The notes beneath the pieces were generated by a model. It did not search any database and was not told the origin of the DNA. It saw only the letters and a list, made by a program, of their open reading frames with translations. From assembly GCA_037833965.1 (NCBI GenBank), contig AP031352.1:23664501-23728500 (forward strand): DNA of 64,000 bases, written 5' to 3'. The position numbers and the translations under genes are program-made. Within the stretch, counting starts at the first letter, position 1, and each line of letters starts with the position of its first letter. Shown here one piece after another: positions 46,497 through 57,607 of the stretch. The stretch is from Marchantia polymorpha subsp. ruderalis (Eukaryota; Streptophyta; Marchantiopsida; Marchantiales; Marchantiaceae).

Positions 46497-48053
46497 TCAA
46501 GGAGAAGCATGAAGGCCCGGGTTGAAGCTAAATCCTTTGAAGGACCAGGACAGAAGCCCGAGACGAAGGTATTCAAAATTTGGCTGCAGCAAGCCGTTGT
46601 GTAGCCAAGACCAGGCCCCGGAGGATATTTCATAAACTATCATCTGCGGACGGGACGAGCTCATGAAGAGGACGAACTCACCGTGACCGAAGCATCGGAA
46701 AGTCTCGAATTGAGTGTGAAATCTTCTGAACATGGGGGCCGGCATCCTGGCTATCTCCATCCACTCTCCCCCCGGAGCCACCAGATCCAGTTTCCATATC
46801 TGGATGCTGGAGCAGCCCGGCTGGCTGGAGCAGGTCTTGGAGCACTTGGCACCGCCCGCCAGAATCAAGCAACCATTTCTGGCCAGCAAACATGGGTTCC
46901 AATAAAGACTTCTGCGCAACACGATCCACTGTGGAGACTCGACGGAGAACCAGACATCGTCGTAAGTGTCGAATCCTACAATCTGCCCCGACCCGTGCCC
47001 TCCATCGGAATCATTGGTGAAGAAGTAAAACTTGCCATCCAGCGAGCAGCTCTGGTGCACGGGATAATCGTGCACGTAGCGAGCAAGCTTTCGTTTCTTC
47101 GGGTGCTTGTCCAGCACCCTCCAGCTGTCGCTCTGCGAGTCGTAAATTTCAGACGTCACGTCCATCTCCAGCACCCTGTAACCCGTGGCCAGAATTTTGT
47201 AGCCCGCTGCGGAGTCGGGAGCGTCCATGGCGCTCACATCGGCATGGTAGCGGTTATGGAGCAGAGGAGGAAGCTGGCGGAAGGCCTGTGTCAGAGGATT
47301 GCACATCCCCACCACGAAGTTGCCCCTCACGTGGCCCGTCACGCACAGCAAGCCTCGAGCACTCGTGTTGGCAATCTGGAATTGTGATGGCACCACGGAG
47401 CTCAGCGGCAGAGCGAACCATCGGTTCATCCCCACATTGTACATGGCCGCCTCGCCGTGGTTATTGTCGTAGAACAGGGTCCAACTGTCCCGAGGCTGCG
47501 GCAGCGACATGTCTTGCAAGCTCGCCGACGACAGAACCTCGTTCCAGCGCTTGCACACCACGCGGTTGCGTACCAGGTTCAGCACCGGCAGAGCTGCCAG
47601 GATTTTCACCATGATCTCATCCGGGAGGCAATTCAGACTGCCTCTGTCGATCCCTATCCCAAGCCCAGCATCTTGATCGTAATATCCATCACTCCTCCCA
47701 CTGCAATTCAAAGGTCCAATTCCACTCCCTTCCTTATCTCCTCCTCCTTGTCGTTCCTTCTCCTTCTCTTCCTCGTCTTCCTCCTCTTGCTGAAACTGCC
47801 TGAGAGTGTGGGCGTCCCAGGACGAGCACTGGCTGGAAGGCATCAGGGGCGTGGACGACGACGTTGCTAGCGCTGGATCGGAAGGCGTGGACGAAGAGTA
47901 TTCTGTGTCATCAGCATCAGCGCTGCTGCAGTGGACGATTATGGTGTCGTAAGACGAGCCCGGCGATGCTGGTGACGGTGATATCGATTCTGCGCCTTGG
48001 GCGATGCTAAAAGTACATGTGCACTTGGGCCTCGCTCCCAGGCATATTCCCAT
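46497..48053 (-). CDS. F-box/kelch-type protein, single coding exon, 518 aa
   Basis: Substrate receptor of an SCF ubiquitin ligase: the F-box binds SKP1/ASK and the C-terminal domain recruits targets. After a disordered Ser/Pro- and Glu/Lys-rich N-terminus (about 1-135, with an acidic run QQEEEDEEEKEKE), the F-box begins SLNCLPDEIMVKILAALPVL and continues VRNRVVCKRWNEVL (about 139-180). The rest carries galactose-oxidase/kelch-like strands such as RGLLCVTGH, VGMCNPLTQAFRQLPPL, YDSQSDSWRVLDKHP, LYWNPCLLARNG and YEISSGAWSWL. It resembles the plant single-exon F-box/kelch proteins of the LCR/HAWAIIAN SKIRT and At5g15710 type. The ATG at 48053 is the first in frame; the frame is open 13 codons further without an ATG, so an upstream spliced exon is possible. 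Confidence 0.88.
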   Translation of the reverse strand: MGICLGARPKCTCTFSIAQGAESISPSPASPGSSYDTIIVHCSSADADDTEYSSSTPSDPALATSSSTPLMPSSQCSSWDAHTLRQFQQEEEDEEEKEKERQGGGDKEGSGIGPLNCSGRSDGYYDQDAGLGIGIDRGSLNCLPDEIMVKILAALPVLNLVRNRVVCKRWNEVLSSASLQDMSLPQPRDSWTLFYDNNHGEAAMYNVGMNRWFALPLSSVVPSQFQIANTSARGLLCVTGHVRGNFVVGMCNPLTQAFRQLPPLLHNRYHADVSAMDAPDSAAGYKILATGYRVLEMDVTSEIYDSQSDSWRVLDKHPKKRKLARYVHDYPVHQSCSLDGKFYFFTNDSDGGHGSGQIVGFDTYDDVWFSVESPQWIVLRRSLYWNPCLLARNGCLILAGGAKCSKTCSSQPGCSSIQIWKLDLVAPGGEWMEIARMPAPMFRRFHTQFETFRCFGHGEFVLFMSSSRPQMIVYEISSGAWSWLHNGLLQPNFEYLRLGLLSWSFKGFSFNPGLHASP

Positions 48054-48099
48054 AACTGCCCCGGCCCTGGATCGTCTGTTCCCAGGATCCAAATGTATG

Positions 48100-51000
48100 T
48101 ACTTGCAGGACAGTTGATTGGAAGAACGAATGAAATGAACTTACAACGTGAAAGCGTCTCAGCGCCTCGACTCGAATGAATGGAGTTTGTGTTCCCCGAT
48201 GAGCAGGAGCAGGAGCAGGACAGACCATCCACAAGTTCTTGTCTTCACCCTCATCTTGCACATCGTTGGATCTGAGTCGATCGGGTAAAGGATGCAATTT
48301 TGCCACCCCTATGCAAATTTGTCCCTTTTCCACGAGGCCTACCCCACTCTGGTAGCAATGGGACGAGACGATGCGAGGAGGGAGCGGGACGGATAATCTC
48401 GACCTTGACGGTTCCTTCAATGATTGTATGCGCGTTGGAACCTTGAGCCAACGCAATCCAACCCAACCGGGCGACAGGATGACATTATTTACGCGAGGTT
48501 GAGCACTAGAGCGCAATCATGACGAGAGGCCGCACGACCGAAGGTGATGGTGTCTGTTGTGGCACTGCCAATCTGTTCGTCCGAGCGAGGCATTATTGAT
48601 GCATGCACGTCGAACGAGGGTGACTCGTGCGCAATTGGATAGTCTGGTAATATGTGTGTATGGCCGACGAGAGTGTACAATTTAACCAGTTCTGCAACGT
48701 AATCTCCTGGATGTTTGGGCATGCATGCGCAGATGGCTTTCCAATTCCATGTTTTTCTTTAACTGAAACCTTTAGCTGCGACGACTTTCATCTAGCATTA
48801 GGCGTTCTTCTACCTTCTCTCGACTCCGATTCCAATGGTCCTGACGGTCGTCCGACACTCTGACGGTTTGCAGTGGATTCCATAAGCGCCTCTCTTTGTC
48901 AAATTGGAACTGATGAAATATAGGACAGACCGTACCCTTGATGATCTGCAATTGAAATGCTGCGGAATTGTCTGGAATGTGGACGGGGATGGTATGGCAA
49001 GGCTCAGTTCTGTGTGCCTAAACCCCACTGCCGAGGAGCTTGTAAGGAAGTTGAGGTTGCTGATTTGCCGTAGTCGTATAAAGAGGAAAGACGAGAACGC
49101 AAAGGCAGCCAACCGTCTTTGTCCTCTCTGGACAAAAGAACCAAAAGCGTGATGAAGGCCTGTTCAACTGGAGAAGAGGGTGTGTCAGCCGAGGATTGCG
49201 AATTTGAGCTACCCGAAATCTTGAAGAGAATTCCGAGTGGGCAATTGCAGTTTCTAACTCTTAGCCAGTCTCTTGATAGTAAATGCAGAAAATAAAATTT
49301 TTCACTGGTCAGTCTGATTTTCGCAAGATTATATGTCCATGAAGCATCGGCAAACGAGGAATTGTCACCCATCAAGTTATGAAACTGCGGAGTTCATACG
49401 TCGCGACATCATGTAACCCTCAATTGCAAAAGGTATTCATCCTGTTTGGTTACCGGCATTCATCATGAGTTCCCATATGTTCATTTTGGTGAACTTAGAG
49501 CATTTTTAAAAAACAATGCTGTAAAATGTCATTCAAGAACTGTGACCGTGATGGTTTTAAGAAATATTATTCCAGTGAGTGATTATAGATAAACATCTTT
49601 TGATTGCAGGGAAGTTTTGTTTCTTGCTTCAATAATGAGAAAAATTACTGGAAGGTACTTAGATCATATGATTCGTCACTGTGTGAAATCATGCAGCGGC
49701 TCCACCGACAATGATGGTTTTGTTTTCAACGGCGGAACCTGAAATTGAGACTGGTTTAGACATGTGTAAACCTCAAATTGAGAAGCGAACGCTCCAGGTC
49801 CTGTACTACTCCAGCTATGAATTGTTGATGAGTATATAGATGCCAAGGAGCTCACCAACCTCTAATCTTAAAACTATCAAAGTGGTATGGGATGAATCGG
49901 CTTCAAGAAATGACAATTTAGCGACTCATTAGAGACAATTTAGCGCAAGAATTTCGAGCAGATTGTCTTCAAAAACGGCAAAAAGATTGACATCTTACAG
50001 ATTATAGGAATTTTCAATAAACTCCTTATACTTTGTCCATACAATGGAGGTAATTTTGAAGATCTTTTGTATCATCTTGTCACAGATTTAGTAGATGACA
50101 TGTGACATCGTAACAATGTTTCATTTAAACCTTATACTTCTTAGATTTGGATCTAAACATAGATCCAAATCTAAAATAAATCCACAAAGAAACATAAAAT
50201 TGTGTTAGAAATGTTACAAAAATTGTAATGTCAAGAGAGATGGTCTTGTGAAGAATGGATTTGCTGAGGTTACGAATCAATTTAAGAGTGATGATTCGAA
50301 GTACTATGATCTTAAAATAATGTTCTATGCAAGAAATGTTATGAGGTATAGATTTCAAATATTTTTTATTATTATCCAATTGTTACATAAGAGAGTTTTT
50401 ATTAGACTAAAGAGTATTAAATGATTTAATTCTTATGAAAGAGTGTTGATTGTGTAAGCTGAAGATATTGCATCTTTCAACCTCCAAATGTTTAATGGAA
50501 TCCAACATACATTGAATTAAGTAAAAAATTTATTTGATATGAGAAAAAATCTAATATTCTTTGGATTATTAGACTCAAAAAGTCTTAAATTCAGGTCCAA
50601 AAAACAAATGATTGAGATGAGACTAGATAATATAATTTTGTTTAGAGTTTTAAACATAATCATTTATACTTGCTAGGATGCACTAATATCTAGGATGAAG
50701 TCAAACTTCTTTTTTTTAAAGTTTTAGTACACATTGTGATATTATGCATGAGGAGCAAAGTAAAATTTACTAACATTCTTAGTTAACACTAAATATTTTT
50801 ACTTTATCTTGTTCTCGAAACGGATTACTTCTAGTTAGTTCTATTTAAAAATATATATGTTTTAAGTTTTTATTTCTGAAGCTTCATGTAGAGTATTCAT
50901 ATAAGCTATGAAGGCTACCGTAAAGTAAAGATTGTTAGAATCAATTACTAGAATGTGGATTGTGTTTTTGAGAAACTCGCTTTCGGGTTAAGTTTTGAAA

Positions 51001-51582
51001 TACTAGCTTGTACCTCCAAACATTGTTTTCAAGATTTTGACTCTTATGTTTCTATGAAGTAGCCCAAGTCAAACCATTTATTTTTTGCGTTGATTTTGTG
51101 TGATTTCTATGTGGTTTTTTATTCTCGTGATTTCTCATTTACAATATATTAATCACATTACGTTTGTGTGTTCACATGAAATACACATATGGAGAGAAAC
51201 AATCACATTGGAATATGTGATATCTAATTTTCATTTGTCGAATTGTATAAATTTGTACATGTAATGTATATTTCTCATCATCAAAGTATCAATTTTTTTG
51301 ACTTTTTTTAAATTTGGAATTATACAGCTTGATAGTTGTCAATTTTCTTTATAGAGTTAAACCTCCCAACATTGACATACAGTGATACCAACGTTTTACT
51401 TCATTATCAAGAGGTTTCACTCACAAGAGAAAAGTGTGTAAATTTGAGTATAACTACTCAATAGTAACATACATTGATGTTAGAATCGTAAATCACTTGT
51501 GGGAGGTCATTTATAAAAAAATAATGCATAGACTTCTTATCGTACATTACAATTTTACTAAGACATTCTATAGATGTATTGT
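48100..51582. other. Intergenic; promoter side of F-box gene, then AT-rich tract
   Basis: 48.1-49.2 kb is moderately GC-rich and probably carries the 5' leader and promoter of the F-box gene (minus). The open frame at 48904-49152 plus (82 codons) is unrecognised. 49.4-51.6 kb is AT-rich with no gene. It contains the perfect hairpin at 50141-50174. Confidence 0.4.
50141..50174. repeat. Perfect 15-bp hairpin, 4-nt loop
   Basis: TTAGATTTGGATCTA, AACA, then the exact complement TAGATCCAAATCTAA. It stands alone in AT-rich intergenic DNA with no ORF or transposon end nearby. It could be a cruciform site, the core of a decayed foldback element, or a terminator-like RNA hairpin. Confidence 0.85.
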
Positions 51583-51990
51583 TGTAACCATCTTTTGTTA
51601 GTTAGAACTAAAGTAGAGTTTACTCTAAATATTGATGTAGATACTTTAGTGTGCACTAGTCATAACTGCCACGTCAGCGATCCGCGCACTTGGTAGGTAC
51701 ACAGTGGATGTGTTAGTTGACAGTGTCACGTCAGCAATCCGTGTGCTTGTAGGTAAGGATTGAGTGTGTTAGTTGGGTGCGCCACGTCAGTGATCCGTGT
51801 GCTTGTTAGGGTTATCCGTCACGTCATCCATCCACTAGGAGTGGGATGGATGGTGGGTATTAGATCTTATCTCCTTGTACTTGTTGGTGAGAGCTATATA
51901 AGAGAGAGGAGAACCATTGTTGATATCTCTCATCTTCAGAGTTTACGTTTCTATCTTCGAGTGAACTTCTCTCTAAACCCTAGTGTTACA
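51583..51990 (+). repeat. 5' LTR (408 bp)
   Basis: It starts TGTAACCATC and ends CTAGTGTTACA, with TGTAAC/GTTACA end inversion. It carries four CACGTCA sites (51670, 51727, 51783, 51820) within a repeat of about 57 bp. GCTATATAAGAG at 51893-51904 is the likely TATA box for element transcription. The TGACGTGGC form of the first and third sites is a classic plant bZIP-binding hexamer context, so the repeats may be the enhancer. Confidence 0.93.
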
Positions 51991-51991
51991 A

Positions 51992-52003
51992 TGGTATCAG
52001 AGC
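51992..52003 (+). other. Primer-binding site for initiator tRNA-Met
   Basis: TGGTATCAGAGC, a perfect match to the plant tRNA-iMet primer site, one base after the 5' LTR end. It sets minus-strand DNA synthesis. Confidence 0.95.
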
Positions 52004-52604
52004 GACCTTGCTCTTTCCTTGAGTGTGGATTACCCCTCATGGAATAGCAAGTGAATGATGATGGAATGTAATCTTGAGAGTGTATAGAGGCTGGCAGAGG
52101 TCATTCATTTTCATGTAGAGAGAGGTGAAAGGGGGAAATTGTAGTTTTGCATATATGGACGGGATTGACAGGAATCCAGTACCGCACTAGCCAATTCCTA
52201 ACCTATTTGATATTCACCTTCGTTGCATGGAGAAACATCATTATCGGATGTACCTTGTGGCTTGTTGGGGTGTAGATTTTATGACTAGAGTGATGGAGTC
52301 AAGAGTGCCACTGATTCTTCCAATAGTTACTTATGGAGAGACTTGGGATTGTACTATATACATTCTATACTCAATGTTTCATGGATTTAAATCGCAAACC
52401 ACCTGTCTCGGTTTGATTCAGCACTTATGTAGAGATTAGAAAAGTATATAGACAGAAGAGGATATGGAGAGATTTTCTTGTGAGGAATTATGGAGAGGAG
52501 TACTATAGAGCTGTGATAGAATCACCTGCACCTTTTGTGACTCCTTTGTTGAAAGGTCACATAGTGATTATACTTACTTTGTATTAGAGGGAGTGTGAGA
52601 AAGC

Positions 52605-53766
52605 ATGGGGACATCAATTGATATGGATGAGGTTCTCAATGCAATCATGGCGGAGATGAAGGAGTTGAGAAAAGCGATAGTAGATGGGCACACCAAGCAG
52701 CAAGCCATGGAAGATAAAATCTTCGCATTGGAGAGTGATAAAGTAGAGAGAGAGAGTTGGAGAGATGGAAATTGAACCTCAAGTTCAAGCTTCCCAAGTT
52801 CAGCCAGAACCAACTCCTATTGATGCAGCAGAGTCAAATAGGAGACGTCTTCAAGAGATTGAAGATCAAGCAAATTTTTTGCTTCGAATGGGAAAATCTT
52901 GTAATGTAGAAGCTTACAAAGGGAGTAGAGCAATGGAAGTGTTAGAGCGATGGATTATGAGGATGAATATTCATTTATCCCATTTTCATGTTTGTGATTA
53001 TATTGCAGGAATGTTCATGAGATCTTATCTTACGGATAAGTCTCTCACATGGTACACAACATGGGAGAGAATGCTTTTAGAACAAGGTGCTACCATTTCG
53101 TGGAGTGAAATGTAGGAAGGAATTCTGCAAAATTTTCAAGCGGTGAATTCTCTTCAAACGGCAAGAATGAAGTTGTGGGATCTGAAGCATAAAGGAGGTA
53201 TTCATGAATATATTGAAGAATTTCGTGATCTTCAAGTATCTATCATGGATATGAATGGAGCTGAAGCCTTGGACGTGTTCAAACTAGGCTTGAAGTATCG
53301 AATTCGAAAGAAGATGATGGTAAGCAATCCGTCTACTGTGAATGAAGCAATCGCAATTGCTCAACGAATTTCAGGTGCTTTTGGTGTCACACACGGTGAA
53401 CCAATGAGCAATTTTTGAGATATATCTGGTCCAACACCGATGGAGTTGGGAAACCTTCGACGTAGAGAAGGTTTTGCACCAACAAGAGTACCACCACCAA
53501 GATTTGGAGGTGAGATTCGGCGACCAGGAGTTCCAAATTTGCAAGAATGTTATGCAAATAACAGAATTGTTCGAGGAGGAGCTGGAGTTCGTGACAATCG
53601 TCAATGCTATGCATGTGGACGAATGGATCACATAGCCAAGTTTTGTCGAGTTCAGCCGACACAACAAGAAGGACGGCCCATGCAGCGACGACCGTTCAAC
53701 AATATGGAGGGGATAGAGTATGAAGAGGTGGAGGAAGCAGTTTCGGGAAACGAATATCACCAGTAA
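52605..53766 (+). pseudogene. Chromovirus gag, broken
   Basis: The frame opens with MGTSIDMDEVLNAIMAEMK at 52605 and is lost in a GAGAGAG run near 52750. It then continues in another frame to 53766 with in-frame stops at 53113-53115 and 53416-53418. The middle has the gag capsid pattern (RWIMRMNIHLS, SLTWYTTWERML). The end has the zinc knuckle CYACGRMDHIAKFC, a perfect CX2CX4HX4C. The product would be the RNA-binding capsid protein. Confidence 0.85.
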
Positions 53767-53869
53767 TCTTGCCTCGCGGCCTTACTCGTTCTACAAAGCG
53801 AAGAAAATGCAAGGTTGGAAGAAGTCAATAGTTGGGAGCTCATGGAAGGAGTAAGAAGCAAGCTCAATT

Positions 53870-56800
53870 CATTGAAATTGATGGTTTCATGGAAGTACAC
53901 AAGGTGAGAGTTTTAATTGATCCTGGAGTAACTTAAAATTTTCTATCAAGTAGTGTTGCTATGAAGTTAGGTTTGATGTTGATGAATGACGTGACTGAAG
54001 AAGTTGAATTGCCAAACGGGCGAATTGAAGTGATAGAAACACTACCACGGAGTGTAAAATTATCCATAGGTAGATACAAGGAGAGCATTGAATGGAAAGT
54101 AATTCGTTTAGCTCGATATGATGTCATCCTTCGAATGCCATGGATGGAGCAATATAATCCGAAGGTAGATTGGAGAAGAAAAGTGATTACAAGTAGTGGA
54201 TGGAAGATCTATGAAGATAGAATTAGATCTCAGAATAGAAATTTACCCCTCTTTGTGATTAGTACAACATCCATTTCTAGAGATAATGTATGTTTCCTTG
54301 AACTTATAAGAGATATTGGGTCCACGGATAAACCTTACATCCCGGAGTCCTTGAACGACTTTTTATGGAGTATAAAGATGTTTTTCCAGATGATCTACTT
54401 GCAGGATTACCACCAAAGAGGCGAGTAGATCACAAGATTGAGGTGATACCTGGAAGTACACAAACTTGCAAAGCTCCATATCGTTTGGCTCCAAACGAAT
54501 TGGAAGAATGCAAAGCTCAAGTGGAGTAGATGTTGAGCAAGGGATTCATTGAACCAAATGTTTCACCTTATGGAGCTCCAGTACTCTTTGTGAAGAAGAA
54601 GTATGGATCCATGAGACTATGTATCGATTATCGCGAGTTGAATCAGCAAACGGTGAAAAACAAATATCCATTACCTCGTATGGATGATTCGTTTGATCAA
54701 CTTCAAGGAGCGAAGTACTTCACCAAGCTAGATTTGATAAGTGGCTACAATCAAATTCAAATTGCAGATGAAGATGTTCACAAGACAGCTTTTCGTACTA
54801 GATATGGACACTTTGAGTATCTAGTGATGCCTTTTGGTCTCACTAATGCATCAGCTACATTCATGGGATTGATGAACGATATCTTTCGCCCTTATCTAGA
54901 TAAATCTGTCATTGTTTTTCTAGATGATATATTGGTGTATAGCAAAACTTTGAGTGATCATAGAAGTCATTTACGAAAGTTACTTCAAGTTTTAAAAGAC
55001 AATCAATTGTATGCCAAAGCTTCAAAATGTGAATTTGGCAAGTCAGAAGTAGATTACTTGGGTCATAGAGTTACAGCTATAGGAATCCAAGTGATGAGTG
55101 AGAAGATAAATGTCATTTAGAAATGGATAACACATGAGGATCAAACTCAATTGAAGAGTTTTCTAGTGCTCATTGGATTCTATCGTAGATTTGTGAAAGG
55201 TTTTGCTCGCCTAGCTTAGGCCTTGACTTCCATGTTAGAAAAAGATCAAAATGGAGATGGGGAACAGCTCAAGAATTAGCTTTTCAAGCATTGAAAGATG
55301 CTTTGTTACACGCACCTATTCTCAAGTGGTATGATCCTAACCGTTCTATCAAGTTGGCCACTGACGCATCAGGTACAACAGTAGGTAGCATACTTCAACA
55401 AGAATGGGAGGATGGATGGCATCCAGTTGCTTTCTATTCTCGAAAGTTGGTGGCGGCGGAACAAAATTATCACACGACAGAACGGGAGGAGTTAGCCATC
55501 GTGTTGGCAACCAAACATTGGAAACATTACTTGGGTGATAAGGAGTTTGTGGCGAAGACTGATCATAAACTCTTGGTTTATTTGGAAACTCAGAAGGATC
55601 TGTCCAAACGACAAATTTGATGGGCAGAGTGGCGTCAACGCTTCAACATGAAGATTGTGTACGTGGAGTGAAAGAAGCAACTTGCAGATGCTCTCACACG
55701 CATGCCTTGTTTGAATCATGTTGCAGAAGTGAAAATTCAGGCGGATTGGTGGAGCAAGATGTCACAAGCCACAAAGGAGAATGAAGATATCACTCGGGCA
55801 CTACAAACTGGAAAGGCCGAGAAATCTTTAGGTTTGGCGTTTTACAATCAGCGTATATGGATTCCACAAGATCACGATTTGCGCACAATGATTTTGGCAG
55901 AAAGTCATGATGCATCAATTGCAGGTCATGTGGGAGTGGAGAAAACCGTGGAAAGTATACAACAAGTGTATTATTGGCCCAAAATACGTGAGGATGTGGA
56001 GTCTTATGTTCAAAGTTGTGTTGCTTGTCAACAAAACAAGGCAAGTAATCAAAAACCAACGGGTTTATTACAGCCTCTTCTTATTTCGAACAACGGTGGG
56101 AACATGTCACCATGGATCTTGTATGTGAGTTACCAAGGACTTCGTTAGGACATGATTCAGTGGTGGTTTTTGTGGACAATTTGAGCAAGATGATTCACAT
56201 CATGCCAACCACAAAAACAGTAACAGCTCCACAACTAGCTCAATTGTATCTAGATGTAGTTTTTGTGAATCATGGTTTAAGCAAAGTGTTAGAGGTAGAG
56301 AGTACCTCTATCACGGATAGAGGTACTCACTTCACTATTTTATTTTGGAAAACTTTGTTTAGTTTTTTCAAAACAAAACTAGCAATGTCAACGGCCTATC
56401 ACCTTCAAACTGATGGACAAACTAAGAGGGCAAATATAACCATAGAGTATATGCTACGAGCATTCACATTAGAAGAGCAAGAAGAATGGTACAAACTTTT
56501 GCCACTTGTGGAATTTGCATATAACAATTATGTTAATGCATCCACAAAAATGTCTCCATTTTTTCTTATGTATGGAGCTCATCCTATAACTCCTTCAAGT
56601 TTGATGAGACTTCCCAAAGGAGAGGAGTTTTCGACCAAAGTTGCAGCAGTCAACGAATTTGTGGAGCATATTCACCGAGTACTACATCAAGCCAAGGAAA
56701 AGTTGATGATAGCTCAAAATCGGCAAAAGCAGCATGCCGATGCTCATCGTAGAGAAGTGGTTTTTGAGGTTGGAGATCATGTTTGGTTATCTACAACAAA

Positions 56801-57131
56801 TTTGTCTCTTGTAGGAACACCAAAGTTGAACCCTAGGTTCATTGGTCTATTTTTGGTTTTGAAACGTGTTGGTGAAGTGTCATACAAGTTGAAACTTCCG
56901 TCACATATGAAAATACATCCAGTATTTCATGTCTCACGATTGCGAAAACATGTATCACGATCAAAACAATTCACCAACCAACCAGCATCACCTCCTCTTC
57001 GAACCTTGATAGCATATCATGAGGAGTTTGAAGTAGAAAAGATACTCAAGAAACGTATTCGAGGTCATAAATATCCCAAAGTAGAGTATTTGATTCAATG
57101 GAAAGTCTATCCATTGTATGAATCAACTTGA
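53870..57131 (+). pseudogene. Chromovirus pol (PR-RT-RH-INT-chromodomain), broken
   Basis: Protease: the active-site region reads LIDPGVT, then a stop at 53934-53936, where the family has an Asp-Ser-Gly-Ala/Thr core. A frameshift near 54360 and a TAG at 54527-54529 precede the reverse transcriptase (54530-55120, with FLDDILVYS as the catalytic Asp pair). RNase H (55291-55620) begins at TDAS; a TGA at 55618 follows. Integrase from 55702 keeps the HHCC zinc region (GHVGVEKT, then CVACQQNK). It shifts frame near 56100 and has ITDRGTHF with the second Asp, but TDGQTKRAN carries Lys (56424-56426) in place of the catalytic Glu. The chromodomain (FEVEKIL to EYLIQWKVYPLYEST) ends at 57131. The pattern shows mobilisation capacity has been lost. 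Confidence 0.92.
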
Positions 57132-57210
57132 GAACTAGCTAAAAATTTAACAAATGCACCTTTGATAGTTCAGGAGTTTGAACGTATGTGCAACGAGTAT
57201 GTTGTATCTT

Positions 57211-57223
57211 AAAAGGAGTGAGG
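57211..57223 (+). other. Polypurine tract
   Basis: AAAAGGAGTGAGG lies directly before the 3' LTR at 57226, where plus-strand synthesis would be primed. One T interrupts the purine run. Confidence 0.75.
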
Positions 57224-57225
57224 TT

Positions 57226-57607
57226 TGTAACCATCTTTAGTTAGTTAGAACTAAAGTAGAGGTTACTCCAAATATTGATGTAGATACTTTAGTGTGCATT
57301 AGTCATAGCTGCCATGTCAGCGATCCGCGCACTTGGTAGGTACACAGTGGATGTGTTAGTTGACAGTGCCACGTCAGCAATCCGTGTGCTTGTAGTTAAG
57401 GATTGAGTGTGTTAGTTAGTGTGTTAGTTGGGTGCGTCACGTCATCCATCCACTAGGAGTGGGATGGATGGTGGGAATTAGATCTTATCTCCTTGTACTT
57501 GTTAGTGAGAGCTACATAAGGGAGAGGAGAACCATTGTTAGGATCTCTCATCTTCAGAGTTTCATTTCAATCTTCGAGTGAGCTTCTCTCTAAACCCTAG
57601 TGTTACA
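57226..57607 (+). repeat. 3' LTR (382 bp)
   Basis: Same ends as the 5' LTR (TGTAACCATC, GTGTTACA). Relative to it, one repeat unit of the upstream part is missing, a short GTTAGTGT insertion is present and there are scattered substitutions. The first CACGTCA site is mutated to CATGTCA. Confidence 0.92.

Larger units (their letters stand above)
51583..57607 (+). mobile_element. Ty3/gypsy chromovirus LTR retrotransposon, inactivated
   Basis: Complete structure of about 6.0 kb: 5' LTR, tRNA-Met primer site, gag with zinc knuckle, protease, reverse transcriptase, RNase H, integrase with a C-terminal chromodomain, polypurine tract and 3' LTR. The order RT-RH-INT and the chromodomain define a Ty3/gypsy chromovirus. 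The reading frames carry several stops and frameshifts and the protease and integrase catalytic residues are altered, so it is dead. The LTRs differ by substitutions and by copy number of an internal repeat, so the insertion is not recent. The flanking pentamers (ATTGT and ATGAT) do not match, so the target duplication has decayed or one edge was rearranged. Confidence 0.95.

Noticed and set aside
46683..47387. 234-codon ORF on plus within the F-box gene
   Set aside because: It is antisense shadow of the F-box/kelch coding frame, which has clear domains.
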